Shown: positions 17,013 through 26,258 of the stretch, piece after piece
Layout: each line of letters starts with the position of its first letter
Numbering within the stretch: position 1 is the stretch's first letter
Source of the DNA: Lachnospiraceae bacterium
GTDB lineage: Bacteria > Bacillota > Clostridia > Lachnospirales > Lachnospiraceae
DNA length: 64,000 bases
Direction: 5' to 3'
Assembly (NCBI GenBank): GCA_022483465.1
Contig: JAKVNF010000001.1
Coordinates: 620,001 to 684,000, forward strand
The notes under the pieces: generated by a model
What the model was told of the DNA's origin: nothing
Database searches by the model: none
What the model saw: only the letters and a program-made list of their open reading frames with translations
Position numbers and translations under genes: made by a program

Positions 17013-18743
17013 ATGGGATTCAAGCGTTTCAGACCGGAAAATGAGAATCGTACTGCTTATCGGCTTTTATGCCCTCGCCATGTTATCGCATTTGAGGCAG
17101 ACATAGATGAAGACAACAAACGGCATACTTTTTCCAAAAACGATACCCTGCGCATAGCTGATAATGAAACGATAGCCATCATGCGCAAACGGATTGATCA
17201 GCTCAAGCGTACACGGAAATATCGTGCTCTTCAGAAAGACTACCTATGGAAGAAGCAGCATCTTGTCAAGCTGGATCCCGAATCCGATGCGTATCAGCAG
17301 CTGGATGAGGCAAGAAAACATACTGCCAATCAGATGGCTGCAATGCAGCGTAAATTTCAGGTCTCAAAATCTGAGGTTCAAAAATTAATGCAGGAAGCGG
17401 CAAAAGATCACAAGATTCCTTCTGTTCTTGCTGCTACCAGTGCGGATAATATCTGGCAGGGCATTCAAAAAGTCCTGTACTCCAATGGGAAGAATATCCA
17501 CTGCCACAAGCGCGGCGATCTGCCTGTAATGCGGGCGAAAGAAATCAATCGCATTATCGTTCTCAAAGTCGATAAGGAAACAGAGCGTCTTGTGGTTCAT
17601 ATAGATGGACTTGACCCGATGCCATTGCTGGTCCCGAAGGATGATCAATATCTGATCGACGAATACAACGCACTGCTGGATTATATGGAACACCCAGAGG
17701 TGGAAGATACGGCAGTGCGTACATACAGCGAAACCAATAATGTTGTTCCTGTTTTCCGCCCCTGCTATTGTGCGATTCAGTGCAAGAAAATCCGTGGGAA
17801 GCTCCGCTGTTTTGTGCTGATCACCATTGCTGCTCCCCCTATGCCAAAGAAGGATAAGTATGGCAGACCGAGAGTCGTCCGTGGAAACGGACGGGTTGGC
17901 TGCGATATTGGAACGCAGTCAGCAGCTGTAGTGTCTCAAAACTCTGTAGAACTCTTCAATCTGGGAGAACGCAATCAGGGTGCATATCAGAAAAACGATA
18001 AGCGGAAAAAGCTCCTGCTGCGTAAGATGGATGCCAGCCGCAGAGCTATGAATCCGGAACGGTTCAACAAAGACGGTACTTATAAGAACGGCACACATGG
18101 CAAGTGGAAGGTGTCGAAATCCAATCGCAAGAGGCTGTATAAATATCGGGAACTCTGCAGAAAGGAAGCCGCAACCAGACTGTATGCCAACCAGGAAGCT
18201 GCCAATCATCTGCTTTCGCTAGGCAATGTCCTGATCACGGAACCTTCGAATACAGCAGCACTTGCACACAGGTCGAAGAAAAAGGCACAGCGATCTGACA
18301 AAGCATCGCAGATTCCGCAAAAAGACGGCACAACGAAAACGGTCCACAAGTTCAAGAAAAAGAAACGGTTTGGCGCTTCCGTATTAAGGCGAAGTCCTGC
18401 TGGTTTTCAGGCAGAGCTTCGTAAGAAATTTGGGCCCGGCTACCATGAAGTACCACGTATGACTTATCGAGCGAGTCAGTACGATTTTATGCTTGACGCA
18501 TACATCAAAAAGAAGCTCGACGAACGATGGCATTCACTTCCGGATGGACGGCAAGTCCAGCGGGACATTATGTCAGCTTTCCTGTTATCGTGTGCAGACG
18601 ACGAATTCCAATCCATAGATCGAAACCGGTGTCTGCAAGCATTTGATCACTTTTGGCAGATGCACCAGCAATGTATCAACACCATCATCCAGAATCACTT
18701 AACGATTTGTAATTCCGGCATTAAGTTGGATAAAGCAGTGTAA
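17013..18743 (+). CDS. Large TnpB-like RuvC protein, putative RNA-guided nuclease
   Basis: 576 residues, start 17013 with GGAGG seven bases upstream. The N-terminal half is basic and helical (about 40-140), followed by a segment ending in RGDLPVMRAKE. A RuvC-type nuclease can be traced: Asp298 in RVGCDIGTQSAAV, Glu410 in VLITEPSNT, Asp518 in VQRDIMSAF. Between motifs II and III, where TnpB usually has a CxxC zinc ribbon, there is no cysteine, and the protein is longer than typical TnpB (about 400). No tnpA lies directly beside it. Alternatives are a diverged IS605 OrfB or a Cas12-like relative. A structured, gene-free tail follows the stop codon. Confidence 0.65.
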   Translation: MGFKRFRPENENRTAYRLLCPRHVIAFEADIDEDNKRHTFSKNDTLRIADNETIAIMRKRIDQLKRTRKYRALQKDYLWKKQHLVKLDPESDAYQQLDEARKHTANQMAAMQRKFQVSKSEVQKLMQEAAKDHKIPSVLAATSADNIWQGIQKVLYSNGKNIHCHKRGDLPVMRAKEINRIIVLKVDKETERLVVHIDGLDPMPLLVPKDDQYLIDEYNALLDYMEHPEVEDTAVRTYSETNNVVPVFRPCYCAIQCKKIRGKLRCFVLITIAAPPMPKKDKYGRPRVVRGNGRVGCDIGTQSAAVVSQNSVELFNLGERNQGAYQKNDKRKKLLLRKMDASRRAMNPERFNKDGTYKNGTHGKWKVSKSNRKRLYKYRELCRKEAATRLYANQEAANHLLSLGNVLITEPSNTAALAHRSKKKAQRSDKASQIPQKDGTTKTVHKFKKKKRFGASVLRRSPAGFQAELRKKFGPGYHEVPRMTYRASQYDFMLDAYIKKKLDERWHSLPDGRQVQRDIMSAFLLSCADDEFQSIDRNRCLQAFDHFWQMHQQCINTIIQNHLTICNSGIKLDKAV

Positions 18744-18994
18744 TCTTTCTGCTTATACCATAGCAGGGCGTTTGACTTAGCGCCCGGTTCTTGAAACAGA
18801 GAACGAATTGAACCCAGTAAAGTACCGTCAGCTCTGAGCTGACCGGTCAGAGGTTTAGATGGCTGGCTCCGGAGTAAATACCTGTCCCAAAGCAGCTTGT
18901 CTGTGAGTACGACACGAAATACCTCCGTGTGGAAGACCAACATCTTCCCCAACCAGAATCCCTCGCGTGCGAACCCCCGTGGCTCGCCACGGGG
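18744..18994 (+). ncRNA. Candidate omegaRNA-like scaffold 3' of the TnpB-like gene
   Basis: 250 gene-free bases that can form four stems: GGGCG/CGCCC (18766-18785), GTTCT/AGAAC (18787-18804), GTCAGCT/AGCTGAC (18827-18843) and CCCCGTGGC/GCCACGGGG (18975-18994). In TnpB systems the guide RNA scaffold overlaps the right end of the element just after tnpB, and the last hairpin is at that end. This placement fits, but the assignment is inference. The guide would be read from about 18995 onward. Confidence 0.45.
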
Positions 18995-19031
18995 TAAGTC
19001 AGATCTTTTGTCTGACATCCGGAGGTATCCC

Positions 19032-19913
19032 ATGCGCCCGCTCTACGAATCCCTGCAGGACGACTTTGAGATCTACGAGAGGGAGTCCTTTCACTTCTCT
19101 CCCCAGATCCACAACTTTGTCGAGTGCTTCTACATCACCAGCGGCACCTTTGAGCTGGGCCTGGACCAGCACCTGTACCACATGGAGACGGGGGACTTTG
19201 CGATCATCTTTCCCGGGACGATCCACCACTCCCAGGTCTTTGACCCGGGCCCCTGCACCAACATCGACATGCTGTTTTCCACCTCGTACACCGGGGTCTT
19301 CAGCGACACGCTCCTGCAGAACCGGCAGATCGACCCGGTGATCCGGGCGAAGGATCTGCACCCGGACGTGCCCTACGCGATCCACTCCCTCCTCGCCGAC
19401 AAGCAGGCGGGAAAGCTCAGCCAGGTGCTGGCCCAGTCCTGGGTGCAGATCATCCTGACCCGCTGTATGGCGGTCTACCAGCTCGAGCCCCGCTCCGCCA
19501 CGGTCAACAACGATCTGATCTTCCGGAGCGTCTCCTACATCGCCGAGCACTTCGCCGAGCCCATCACTCTGACCAAGATGGCAAAGGATCTGTACGTGTC
19601 CCCCTATGCGATCTCCCGCATGTTCTCCGGGACCTTCCACACCAACTTCAACGGATACCTGAATGACACCCGGATTGAGTACATCTGCTCGCTCCTTCGC
19701 TACACCGACCAGTCAATCACCGAGGCCTACATCAACGCGGGCTTTGAGAGCCAGCGCACCTTCAACCGGGTGTTCCAGGAAAAGATGCACATGACCCCCA
19801 GGGAGTACCGGATCAAGTCCCGGGGCCTCAAGAATCCGGCAGGTGGCGCGGCGGTATCTCCCACAGCCGACCCGCAAAAGGGCGGCGAAACCACCCCGGA
19901 AAAAACCACGTGA
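19032..19913 (+). CDS. AraC family transcriptional regulator
   Basis: 293 residues; start 19032 with GGAGG six bases upstream. The N-terminal cupin sensor domain (FHFSPQIHNFVECFYITSG, GDFAIIFPGTIHHS) precedes two AraC helix-turn-helix motifs (LTKMAKDLYVSPYAISRMF; ITEAYINAGFESQRTFNRVF) and the typical MTPREYR end, then a Pro/Gly-rich tail of 30 residues. Without the 13.7-kb inserted element it would lie next to the esterase and GH3 cluster, so it probably regulates sugar use. The upstream promoter region is now the end of the TnpB-like element. Confidence 0.9.
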   Translation: MRPLYESLQDDFEIYERESFHFSPQIHNFVECFYITSGTFELGLDQHLYHMETGDFAIIFPGTIHHSQVFDPGPCTNIDMLFSTSYTGVFSDTLLQNRQIDPVIRAKDLHPDVPYAIHSLLADKQAGKLSQVLAQSWVQIILTRCMAVYQLEPRSATVNNDLIFRSVSYIAEHFAEPITLTKMAKDLYVSPYAISRMFSGTFHTNFNGYLNDTRIEYICSLLRYTDQSITEAYINAGFESQRTFNRVFQEKMHMTPREYRIKSRGLKNPAGGAAVSPTADPQKGGETTPEKTT

Positions 19914-20045
19914 CAGCTTGATTTTCGAAACGACCAAATACCTCCGGGACAGCGATCTGGTCCGGTCCCCGTCAAGTGGATACTGAAAAATAATAATGCA
20001 ACCGTCAGTTGGATCTATCACCAGGTAGATCTGACTGGCGATTTT

Positions 20046-20423
20046 TTACGCTGCCTCATAGTATTTCTTGTGGTATGAGATTGGTGTGAGAAGATGCAGC
20101 CTGCGCTGCGTACGCTCCGTGTTGTAGTAATAGATGTAATTTCTGATCATGGACTCCAGCGAACTGCGATCTGTAAATCTTCTGCCGTAGTAACTTTCGC
20201 GCTTGAGCATTCCCCAGAATCCTTCCATCGGCCCGTTGTCAATGCAGTGGCCTACCCTGGACATACTCTGCGTCATCTTATGCTCAACAAGTCTCTGATG
20301 AAACTCTCTGCTTGTATATTGGAACCCTCTGTCACTATGAAACAGTGGGTGAGCATCAGGCTCTGCTGCGACGGCCTCATCAAACGTCTTCATCACCAGG
20401 GGCTTGTCATTATGATCGCTGAT
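20046..20423 (-). pseudogene. IS150-like orfB, 3' part
   Basis: Codes the end of the rve/DDE integrase domain: Asp in PLFHSDRGFQYTS, Glu in PMEGFWGMLKRE, and the terminal YYNTERTQRRL. It is separated from its 5' part (24247-24753) by the IS21 element. Removing the IS21 and one CGCTGAT copy joins AYEIS to DHNDKP in frame. Confidence 0.9.
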
Positions 20424-20516
20424 TGAGTATTCCGGAACAATGAAGCATGCTCCGTCGTGTGGACGGAGCATGCCTTCCGTGAATTAAACCTCTGTTTCCG
20501 CTCTTCAGTGCCACCT

Positions 20517-21305
20517 TCAGTTGGCTGTCGCCCCGAAGGAGCCCAGAGATGGCGGATCCCGGTGCTCGAAAACTGCCCGGAAGTCGTTCTCTCCAGTGTT
20601 CAGTACGATGACATTGTGTGTAAACCTCTCGATGATCGACTCGGAGAGGGCCCCCTCTCCAAGACAGGCCAGCCATTCGGCTTTGTCATGAAGGGTGGCG
20701 AAAATCGTACTGGTGGAGTCGAAGCGGCGCTCTGCCAACTCATATAGAAAGCGAACCTCATCCTCATCTACGCCAGTGGTGAGCCATTCGTCGATTACGA
20801 GTACCTGGTACTGGCTGTACTTCCGCAGCAGCCGCTTCTCCTCGCGAATCCCGGATATGCGTGCCTCTTCATCAGCGCTGAGAAGATCACTCATCCGGAT
20901 GTAAGCGGTCTTGTAGTGCTTCTTGCACGCCTCTTTCGCGAAGGCACAGGACAGGTAAGTCTTGCCTGAGCTGGGATAACCCTGGATGATCAGACTCGTG
21001 TGCTGCTCCACGAAGTGGCAGGTGGCGAGTTCATCCACAAGCTCCCTGCTGAATGGCCTCTTATCGTCGTACAGGATCTGAGTGACATCCGCAGTGGGAA
21101 TCCTGAGATGAGCAGCCTTCAGGAGATGCTCTACTTTCTCGTTGTACTTGGCCTGATAGGCTGCATCGACCAGTTCAGCAAGCCGCTTCTCAAACGGCTG
21201 GTTGACCCGATCCATGGATTTCGTTTGTTCCTGATACGCAACAACCATCTCCGGGACGCCCAGCACCCGGAGCTTGCGGTCGGTTTCTGCATCAAGCATT
21301 GCCAT
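20517..21305 (-). CDS. istB: IstB, IS21 helper ATPase
   Basis: 262 residues from the ATG at 21305, which overlaps the end of istA by 14 bases. AAA+ ATPase motifs are clear: Walker A in QGYPSSGKTYL and Walker B in VLVIDEW. IstB is needed with IstA for IS21 transposition and target choice. Length is normal. Confidence 0.95.
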   Translation of the reverse strand: MAMLDAETDRKLRVLGVPEMVVAYQEQTKSMDRVNQPFEKRLAELVDAAYQAKYNEKVEHLLKAAHLRIPTADVTQILYDDKRPFSRELVDELATCHFVEQHTSLIIQGYPSSGKTYLSCAFAKEACKKHYKTAYIRMSDLLSADEEARISGIREEKRLLRKYSQYQVLVIDEWLTTGVDEDEVRFLYELAERRFDSTSTIFATLHDKAEWLACLGEGALSESIIERFTHNVIVLNTGENDFRAVFEHRDPPSLGSFGATAN

Positions 21306-22947
21306 TGGCAGCTGCCTCCTTACTGCTCTGACCGTCTGAACTGCTCTGAACCTGCCCAGACGCACTGTGATTTCCAGATGCATTCTGGTAATAACTGCTC
21401 CCCCGCAGAAAGCCTCCTGTTGCCTTCTGTCCCTGCTCCTTCTCATAAGCGGCTTCCTTTTCCCGATACACGATATCCTGGCTGTCAGAGAGGATGGTGT
21501 TCAGGATCCGGTACCGCGGCAGGGGAATTCCGCGTGACAAGGCGATTTCGCAGGAGGTTTCCAGCTGTTCCGGTGAGTACTTTTTGCTCAATGCGAGCAC
21601 CGCATGGCAGGAGTTATACGCCTGCTCTGGGATCTTCACGCTTCGGAAGAGCATGTCAATGACGGTGCTGGTATGCGGCCCGATTGACTTGGCCCAGCTC
21701 CTATAGCGATCTTCTGTCCAGGGGGAGAGGTTTTGGAACTGCGGCGGCATATCCTCCGGATGCGTAGAGTACTTGTTCTTTGCAAACGACGGAAACAGCG
21801 GATGCGAGGTGAGCCTTGCTCCCTTGTAGTAGATCGTGAGGGTGGTACTTGAAACAAGCAGGTCTACCTTCTTCCGGTAGTACTGGTAAGGGCAGGAGTA
21901 AGAGTTCCGCCTGTACCTGACGTGGAAGTCCTTCTGCACCTTGTAGCCCATCTCCCAATGGGTGATCTCGAATGGCGTGGGAGGAAGCGCGCGGAGCTCT
22001 CCCTTCTCCTCACTCATGAATACCTCGTACCGGGAGCCCTCGCGTTTCTGAAAGGGTTTACGGTTAAATGCCTCGAGCCACTTCCTGGCATCCTCCTTGA
22101 TCTCCTCCAGGGAGTGATACTCTTTGTTCCTCGTCGCACCGATAAACGAATTCGCAAGCGTGTTGACCGATCCCTCTGCAGAACTCTTTTGCTTCGGTTT
22201 TCTGACCCCTGCCGGCATGATTGCACAGCAGTAGTACTCTCCAAAGGATTCGTACAGGTCTGTAAGGACGATTTCTCCTTCCCTGGGATGCTCCACGACA
22301 CCGGCCTTGAGGTTGTCACAGATGATCTTTCGGGTGACTCCGCCGAAGTAATTGAACATGTGCACCTGGGCGAGGATGAAGGTATCCATCTTCATGTCAC
22401 CGCAGGGCTCCAGGTACGCATGCATGGAGTATGGAAGCGCCGCAACGAAGAGATAGACCTTAACCTGTTTCTTTTCGTCCAGGGCGGTGTAATGCATGGT
22501 ATCGCCTGCCCAGTCCACCTGGACCGCCTCCCCGGGCTTATGATCAAGGTGGTTGGTCAGTTCGTTCAGACGGGTAAATTCATCGTAATCATCGTAAAAC
22601 TTGGTTTTTCCGACAGGAAGCAGCCCCTCTGAATTGCACTTGGCGAGGTATTCCTGATAGAGCAATGCCATGGTGACATCTTTCCTGCGCAGCTCATTGT
22701 GAATGTATTCGTAGTCCGGTACAGCAAAAGCAGCACTGTCAGCGTCCTTGTTGGGGAAGAACTTTTTGTAGACAGCGGCATCATCCAGCGTGCTTATATC
22801 CTGGTAGTGAATTTCCTCCGAATCCGCGATACGAAAGACTTCTGATACCGAGTTTCGGGAGACCTTTCTTGTACAAGCGATCATGCGTTGGGATATGCCT
22901 GCATCCTTCAGCTGAACAATTATTTTGACCGGGATTTTCCTGGCCAT
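21292..22947 (-). CDS. istA: IstA, IS21 transposase
   Basis: 551 residues, start 22947 with AGGAGG five bases upstream. An N-terminal helix-turn-helix (LKDAGISQRMIACTRKVSRNSVSEV) precedes the integrase core: Asp in VQVDWAGDTM, Asp in ICDNLKAGV, Glu in SSAEGSVNTL. The C-terminal tail is rich in Ser, Gln and Gly. It would bind the repeats at the element ends. Confidence 0.95.
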   Translation of the reverse strand: MARKIPVKIIVQLKDAGISQRMIACTRKVSRNSVSEVFRIADSEEIHYQDISTLDDAAVYKKFFPNKDADSAAFAVPDYEYIHNELRRKDVTMALLYQEYLAKCNSEGLLPVGKTKFYDDYDEFTRLNELTNHLDHKPGEAVQVDWAGDTMHYTALDEKKQVKVYLFVAALPYSMHAYLEPCGDMKMDTFILAQVHMFNYFGGVTRKIICDNLKAGVVEHPREGEIVLTDLYESFGEYYCCAIMPAGVRKPKQKSSAEGSVNTLANSFIGATRNKEYHSLEEIKEDARKWLEAFNRKPFQKREGSRYEVFMSEEKGELRALPPTPFEITHWEMGYKVQKDFHVRYRRNSYSCPYQYYRKKVDLLVSSTTLTIYYKGARLTSHPLFPSFAKNKYSTHPEDMPPQFQNLSPWTEDRYRSWAKSIGPHTSTVIDMLFRSVKIPEQAYNSCHAVLALSKKYSPEQLETSCEIALSRGIPLPRYRILNTILSDSQDIVYREKEAAYEKEQGQKATGGFLRGSSYYQNASGNHSASGQVQSSSDGQSSKEAAANGNA

Positions 22948-23064
22948 GAGCGCCTCCTTTCCATGAACGCACTTCAACCAGGCTTCATCAGCCAGAGAAG
23001 TCGATTATACAGACTGGTTACCGGCCAGTTGGTCTTATAGGTGTTGTCACTGCAGTGAGCGGAC

Positions 23065-23622
23065 CTAAAGCGTCTTCGTTTTAGGCTCACTATCATGATA
23101 TCGGAGGGTCAGAAGGCTGTCAGTTACCGTTATCTGGCACAGAACAGTCGTTCGGCATCTGGTATGCGCCGGATGCGGTGCAATCTGTCTTGATCTGATC
23201 ACAATCAGAAGAGACCGGAGAATCAGACAATTCAGGTCCTGCATAAAGGCGGCTTTCCAGCGGTACAGGGTTGTAACCGCGATTCCCGTCCGGCTGCAGA
23301 GATCCCGCACCGATTGGCACCGCCTGCACTTGTAGCAGTAAAGAGTAAGGAAGATGAACGATTTGGTGTATTGATAGTGCGGGAGCAGAAAGCAGGGAAG
23401 CATGGTGTAACGCTTGCCCGTTGCACGCGAATAGCGTCTTGGTATTGAGACCCTCATGGGCATAATCGAGGTTGCCGGATCGGTCGTGATCACTCCGCGG
23501 TCGTATTGGTTCTGCCCGACAACGTTTATGAGATGCTCAAGCGAAGACTGTGACCTGGCGTCCATGTCAAGGAGTGTCTCCACTATCGCAGAATTGAATT
23601 TGTTCTGGTATTCGGCTATCAT
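23065..23622 (-). CDS. Small IS21-associated protein with helix-turn-helix
   Basis: 185 residues; start 23622 follows GAGGACAG. Features: an N-terminal helical part, then RYSRATGKRYTMLPCFLLPHYQYTKS, a Cys pair (CYKCRRC) and a helix-turn-helix-like RDLCSRTGIAVTTLYRWK. The middle resembles small zinc-ribbon proteins that travel with some IS elements (DUF6431-like, from memory). It lies upstream of istA inside the IS21 ends, so it belongs to the element. Function unknown. Confidence 0.55.
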   Translation of the reverse strand: MIAEYQNKFNSAIVETLLDMDARSQSSLEHLINVVGQNQYDRGVITTDPATSIMPMRVSIPRRYSRATGKRYTMLPCFLLPHYQYTKSFIFLTLYCYKCRRCQSVRDLCSRTGIAVTTLYRWKAAFMQDLNCLILRSLLIVIRSRQIAPHPAHTRCRTTVLCQITVTDSLLTLRYHDSEPKTKTL

Positions 23623-23836
23623 AGGGCTGTCCTCAAAAGGATGATTCACAACTGCTGGTAACAGTTGTGATGCGTTGAAGAAAGGGCAGCTGGCTGAGCT
23701 TGGACCTTTCTTCTTTTTTTGCGCTGATACAATCAGTATATACTGATTTGATTCTGTAGAATAGTTATCTATAGAGAAAGCTTGATAATTGCGTGCTTCT
23801 GCATCTGAAATGTCGAAATCCGATGGCTCTCCTTAT

Positions 23837-24240
23837 GGAAGCCATGCTCAAAAGCCGGAATGCTACTGGAAACATGCAGCGGAAAGCATGCTCCGAATGC
23901 GGAAGAATTGCTCTGAGATGTGAAATAGAAATGGCTCCGATCTTCGGAATTCATGCCCTCACTGCGGAAAGCAGAACTGCTCTGAAAATCGGAACCGATG
24001 ATGATCTGAATGGCGGAAGGAAACAATGCGCTGACCGTCGGAATAGATGCTCTCGCATGTGAAACATCTGCTCTGTCTGCGGAATTGGGTATGCTCCCAA
24101 GTGCGGAAGCCTGGCAGACCTGCGGAAAGTGCTATGCTCTGAGCATCGGATAGGTGGCTCTGTCAATCTGGAAACGCCGATTCAACGATGAACGGAAAAG
24201 TGGCTCTGACTCGCGGAAGACTGGGCCCAAACGTCCGGAA
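23837..24240. repeat. About 19 imperfect repeats at the IS21 right end, 19-25 bp period
   Basis: Units of the form GCTCTGA-(N)-TGCGGAA recur with their GGAA blocks starting at 23837, 23857, 23881, 23901, 23946, 23966, 23991, 24015, 24040, 24081, 24105, 24124, 24170, 24194, 24215, 24237 and variants between. Spacing averages 22 bases, two helix turns. The left end has only about three units (20430-20500). They are most likely transposase binding sites; the number is far above the two or three described for IS21. Confidence 0.8.
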
Positions 24241-24246
24241 TATTCA

Positions 24247-24753
24247 CGCTGATCTCATAGGCCACGATCCTGCGGTCATACAGGTCCAAAATCGCGCTCA
24301 GATAGAGCTTGTGGACCTCTATACCAGTGTAGTACTTAAACTCGGATACGTCCGTCAGCCACTTCTGATTGGGACGCTCTGCCGTAAAGTCACGATGCAG
24401 GACATTCTCAGCGACATACATGGGATCTCCCGAACTTCTGGTGCATCCCTTCGGTCTCCACTTGATCGTCGACTGTATGTGTTTCTTCCTGCAGATCCGA
24501 TGTGCCCTCTTGTCATTGATGTGGATGTGATCTTCCGTTTCCAGATCGTCCCGAAGACGGCGATATCCTTTCTCCGGATGTTCCTCATGGTGCTTCTTCA
24601 TAAGCGCTGCAATGCGTTCATTCTCGGCCTCACGGGCTGATTTGGAATGTTTCCTCCATTTGTAATACGCAGAAGGGGCCACATGAACATATCTGCAGAG
24701 CCTGCGTACCGGATAATGCTTTGTTTTCGCAAGCTCGCTGATCGCACAGTATT
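24247..24753 (-). pseudogene. IS150-like orfB, 5' part
   Basis: Reads ISELAKTKHYPVRRLCRYVH, VAPSAYYKWRKHSKSAREAE, EKGYRRLRDDL and PNQKWLTDVSEFKY, the N-terminal half of an IS3-family OrfB up to the first Asp of the DDE triad. Its first codons lie beyond the IS91-like element at 32807 and above: joining across GTATT gives LIKYCAISELAK in frame. Confidence 0.9.
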
Positions 24754-24996
24754 GTACTAAGCCGCTTCGCGGCGGCGTTGCTACCTCAAGTCTTCGGCTA
24801 AAGATTTACATTTTCGCTGCATCAAAAAAAGCAGCCCTTGATGGCTGTGGTAAAGTTAAGTTACGACACAAAACAAACCCAGCGCAGAAGAACTGCCGGG
24901 GTTTATATTACCACACTCGATCATTACCAACAATGGCATATCCTCCTGTCGGGTTTGCTTTCTGCCAGCAAATTTACTCATGCAGGAGGCTTTACC

Positions 24997-25857
24997 ATGG
25001 ACGATTACCTTGCTCAATTCAAAAAGATGCTTGATTGCAGGAACCTGTCACCACACACTCGTGATCAGTATGCATCTACAATTACCCAGTTTCTGGACTA
25101 CTTCGATACTCAGCTTCATAAGGATCCTGCCAGTTTTGAATGGGGCGAAATACGCGCCTTTTTTGACCGGCTTAAAGCTACAAAAAATCTGAGCGACCGT
25201 ACCATCAACAGCGACATTGCACATCTGGAAAACTTCATAATCTATGTTCTCCATAAGCATTGGGATCCAACTCAGGTTCCCAAGCGCAAGTTCGATAAAT
25301 ATATCCCGTTTGTTCCTACAAAAGAACAGTTCCGCACTTTGCTCAATGCAGCAGATAACATCAGATACAAAACCATGCTGATTATCATGTATTCTGCTGG
25401 TCTGCGCTGTCAGGAGACCTGTAATCTCAGATACTGTGACATCCATGTGAAAGAGCATCGTATTTATGTTTCGGTATCCAAGAACAGATCTGATCGTTAT
25501 GCAATTCTTGGGAAAGCGACCGTTCAGGCTCTTACTGACTACTGGAAATCTCTTGGCAGTCCGGAGATAGAGGATAAGACCGAGTATCTGTTTCCGTCTC
25601 CGATGATCCCTTCGATGCCGATCTCTACAACCAGTGTCCAGACCTATGTCCGTAAGATCGCAGATTCAATTGGACTGGATAAGCTGACCTGCCACAGTCT
25701 GCGGCACGCCTTTGGAACGGAATGCTATCGCTCTGGCGTAGATATTTTCCGTCTGAAGGAGCTCATGGGGCATAACAGTATTACTTCAACCCTGATTTAC
25801 ATTACTCTGGCACATCAGGATTTCAATGGAATCACAAGCCCTATCGATACTCTTTGA
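24997..25857 (+). CDS. Tyrosine recombinase of the IS91-like element
   Basis: 286 residues, start 24997 with AGGAGG upstream. A SAM-like core-binding N-terminal domain (YLAQFKKMLDCRNLSPHTRDQY) precedes the catalytic domain with Arg in SAGLRCQE, His-x-x-Arg in CHSLRHAFG, His in LMGHNSI and nucleophile Tyr in STLIYITL. All catalytic residues are present. Integrase-like genes accompany the transposase in several Firmicute IS91 elements. Confidence 0.9.
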   Translation: MDDYLAQFKKMLDCRNLSPHTRDQYASTITQFLDYFDTQLHKDPASFEWGEIRAFFDRLKATKNLSDRTINSDIAHLENFIIYVLHKHWDPTQVPKRKFDKYIPFVPTKEQFRTLLNAADNIRYKTMLIIMYSAGLRCQETCNLRYCDIHVKEHRIYVSVSKNRSDRYAILGKATVQALTDYWKSLGSPEIEDKTEYLFPSPMIPSMPISTTSVQTYVRKIADSIGLDKLTCHSLRHAFGTECYRSGVDIFRLKELMGHNSITSTLIYITLAHQDFNGITSPIDTL

Positions 25858-25867
25858 GGTACCGATC

Positions 25868-26029
25868 ATGAGTATAAAGATCGTATCACGAGAGCAGGCA
25901 AAGGCTGCCAATAAGAAGACTCACCCCATTCAGAATATAATGGCTCAGTCGGAAATTTTGCTTAAACCGGCAATACGACGTGTTGCACCACATGAGAAAG
26001 CCTGTAACCACGGCAGTTGTTCAAGATAA
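25868..26029 (+). CDS. Small unknown ORF after the recombinase
   Basis: 53 codons starting MSIKIVSREQAKAANKK, ten bases after the recombinase stop with GAGGTACC upstream. Basic, no recognised motif. It may be a real third gene of the IS91-like element or the start of a gene cut by the IS3 insertion. Bases 26030-26175 beyond it hold no gene; 26141-26170 resembles the tip of the IS at 30561. Confidence 0.3.
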   Translation: MSIKIVSREQAKAANKKTHPIQNIMAQSEILLKPAIRRVAPHEKACNHGSCSR

Positions 26030-26258
26030 AATTCACTATTTAGAACATTGCCGACCGGTAACGCAATAAACAGTGTGTTTATATCGATCACAACCCAGTA
26101 AACACAAGGCTTTCATCGAAAAAACGCTTTACCGCTTGTTCGGTAATTACCGGTCTATTGTAAATTTCCGTCAGTTGTCAAGACAAAAAATTGAGGTTTT
26201 TATAATGAACTGATCGCCATGTCAAGGGGAGGCTGACCTCCCCAAAGCAGCCTGCAGA

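Larger units (their letters stand above)
20424..24246 (-). mobile_element. IS21-family element
   Basis: 3823 bp with TG...CA ends (TGAGTATTCCGGAAC on the left; TGAATATTCCGGAC read from the right) and a 7-bp duplication CGCTGAT (20417-20423, 24247-24253). It holds istB, istA, a third small gene and a long repeat array at the right end. A 12-bp stem with 5-base loop (20445-20473) sits past istB, probably a terminator. Confidence 0.95.

Noticed and set aside
23837-24240. CRISPR-like array
   Set aside because: Units are only about 22 bases, imperfect and without distinct spacers, and lie at the end of an IS21 element; no cas genes are present.
26030-26175. Tip of another IS beside the IS3 element
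   Set aside because: A 30-base stretch resembles the IS tip at 32632 in about 22 positions, too little to call an element.
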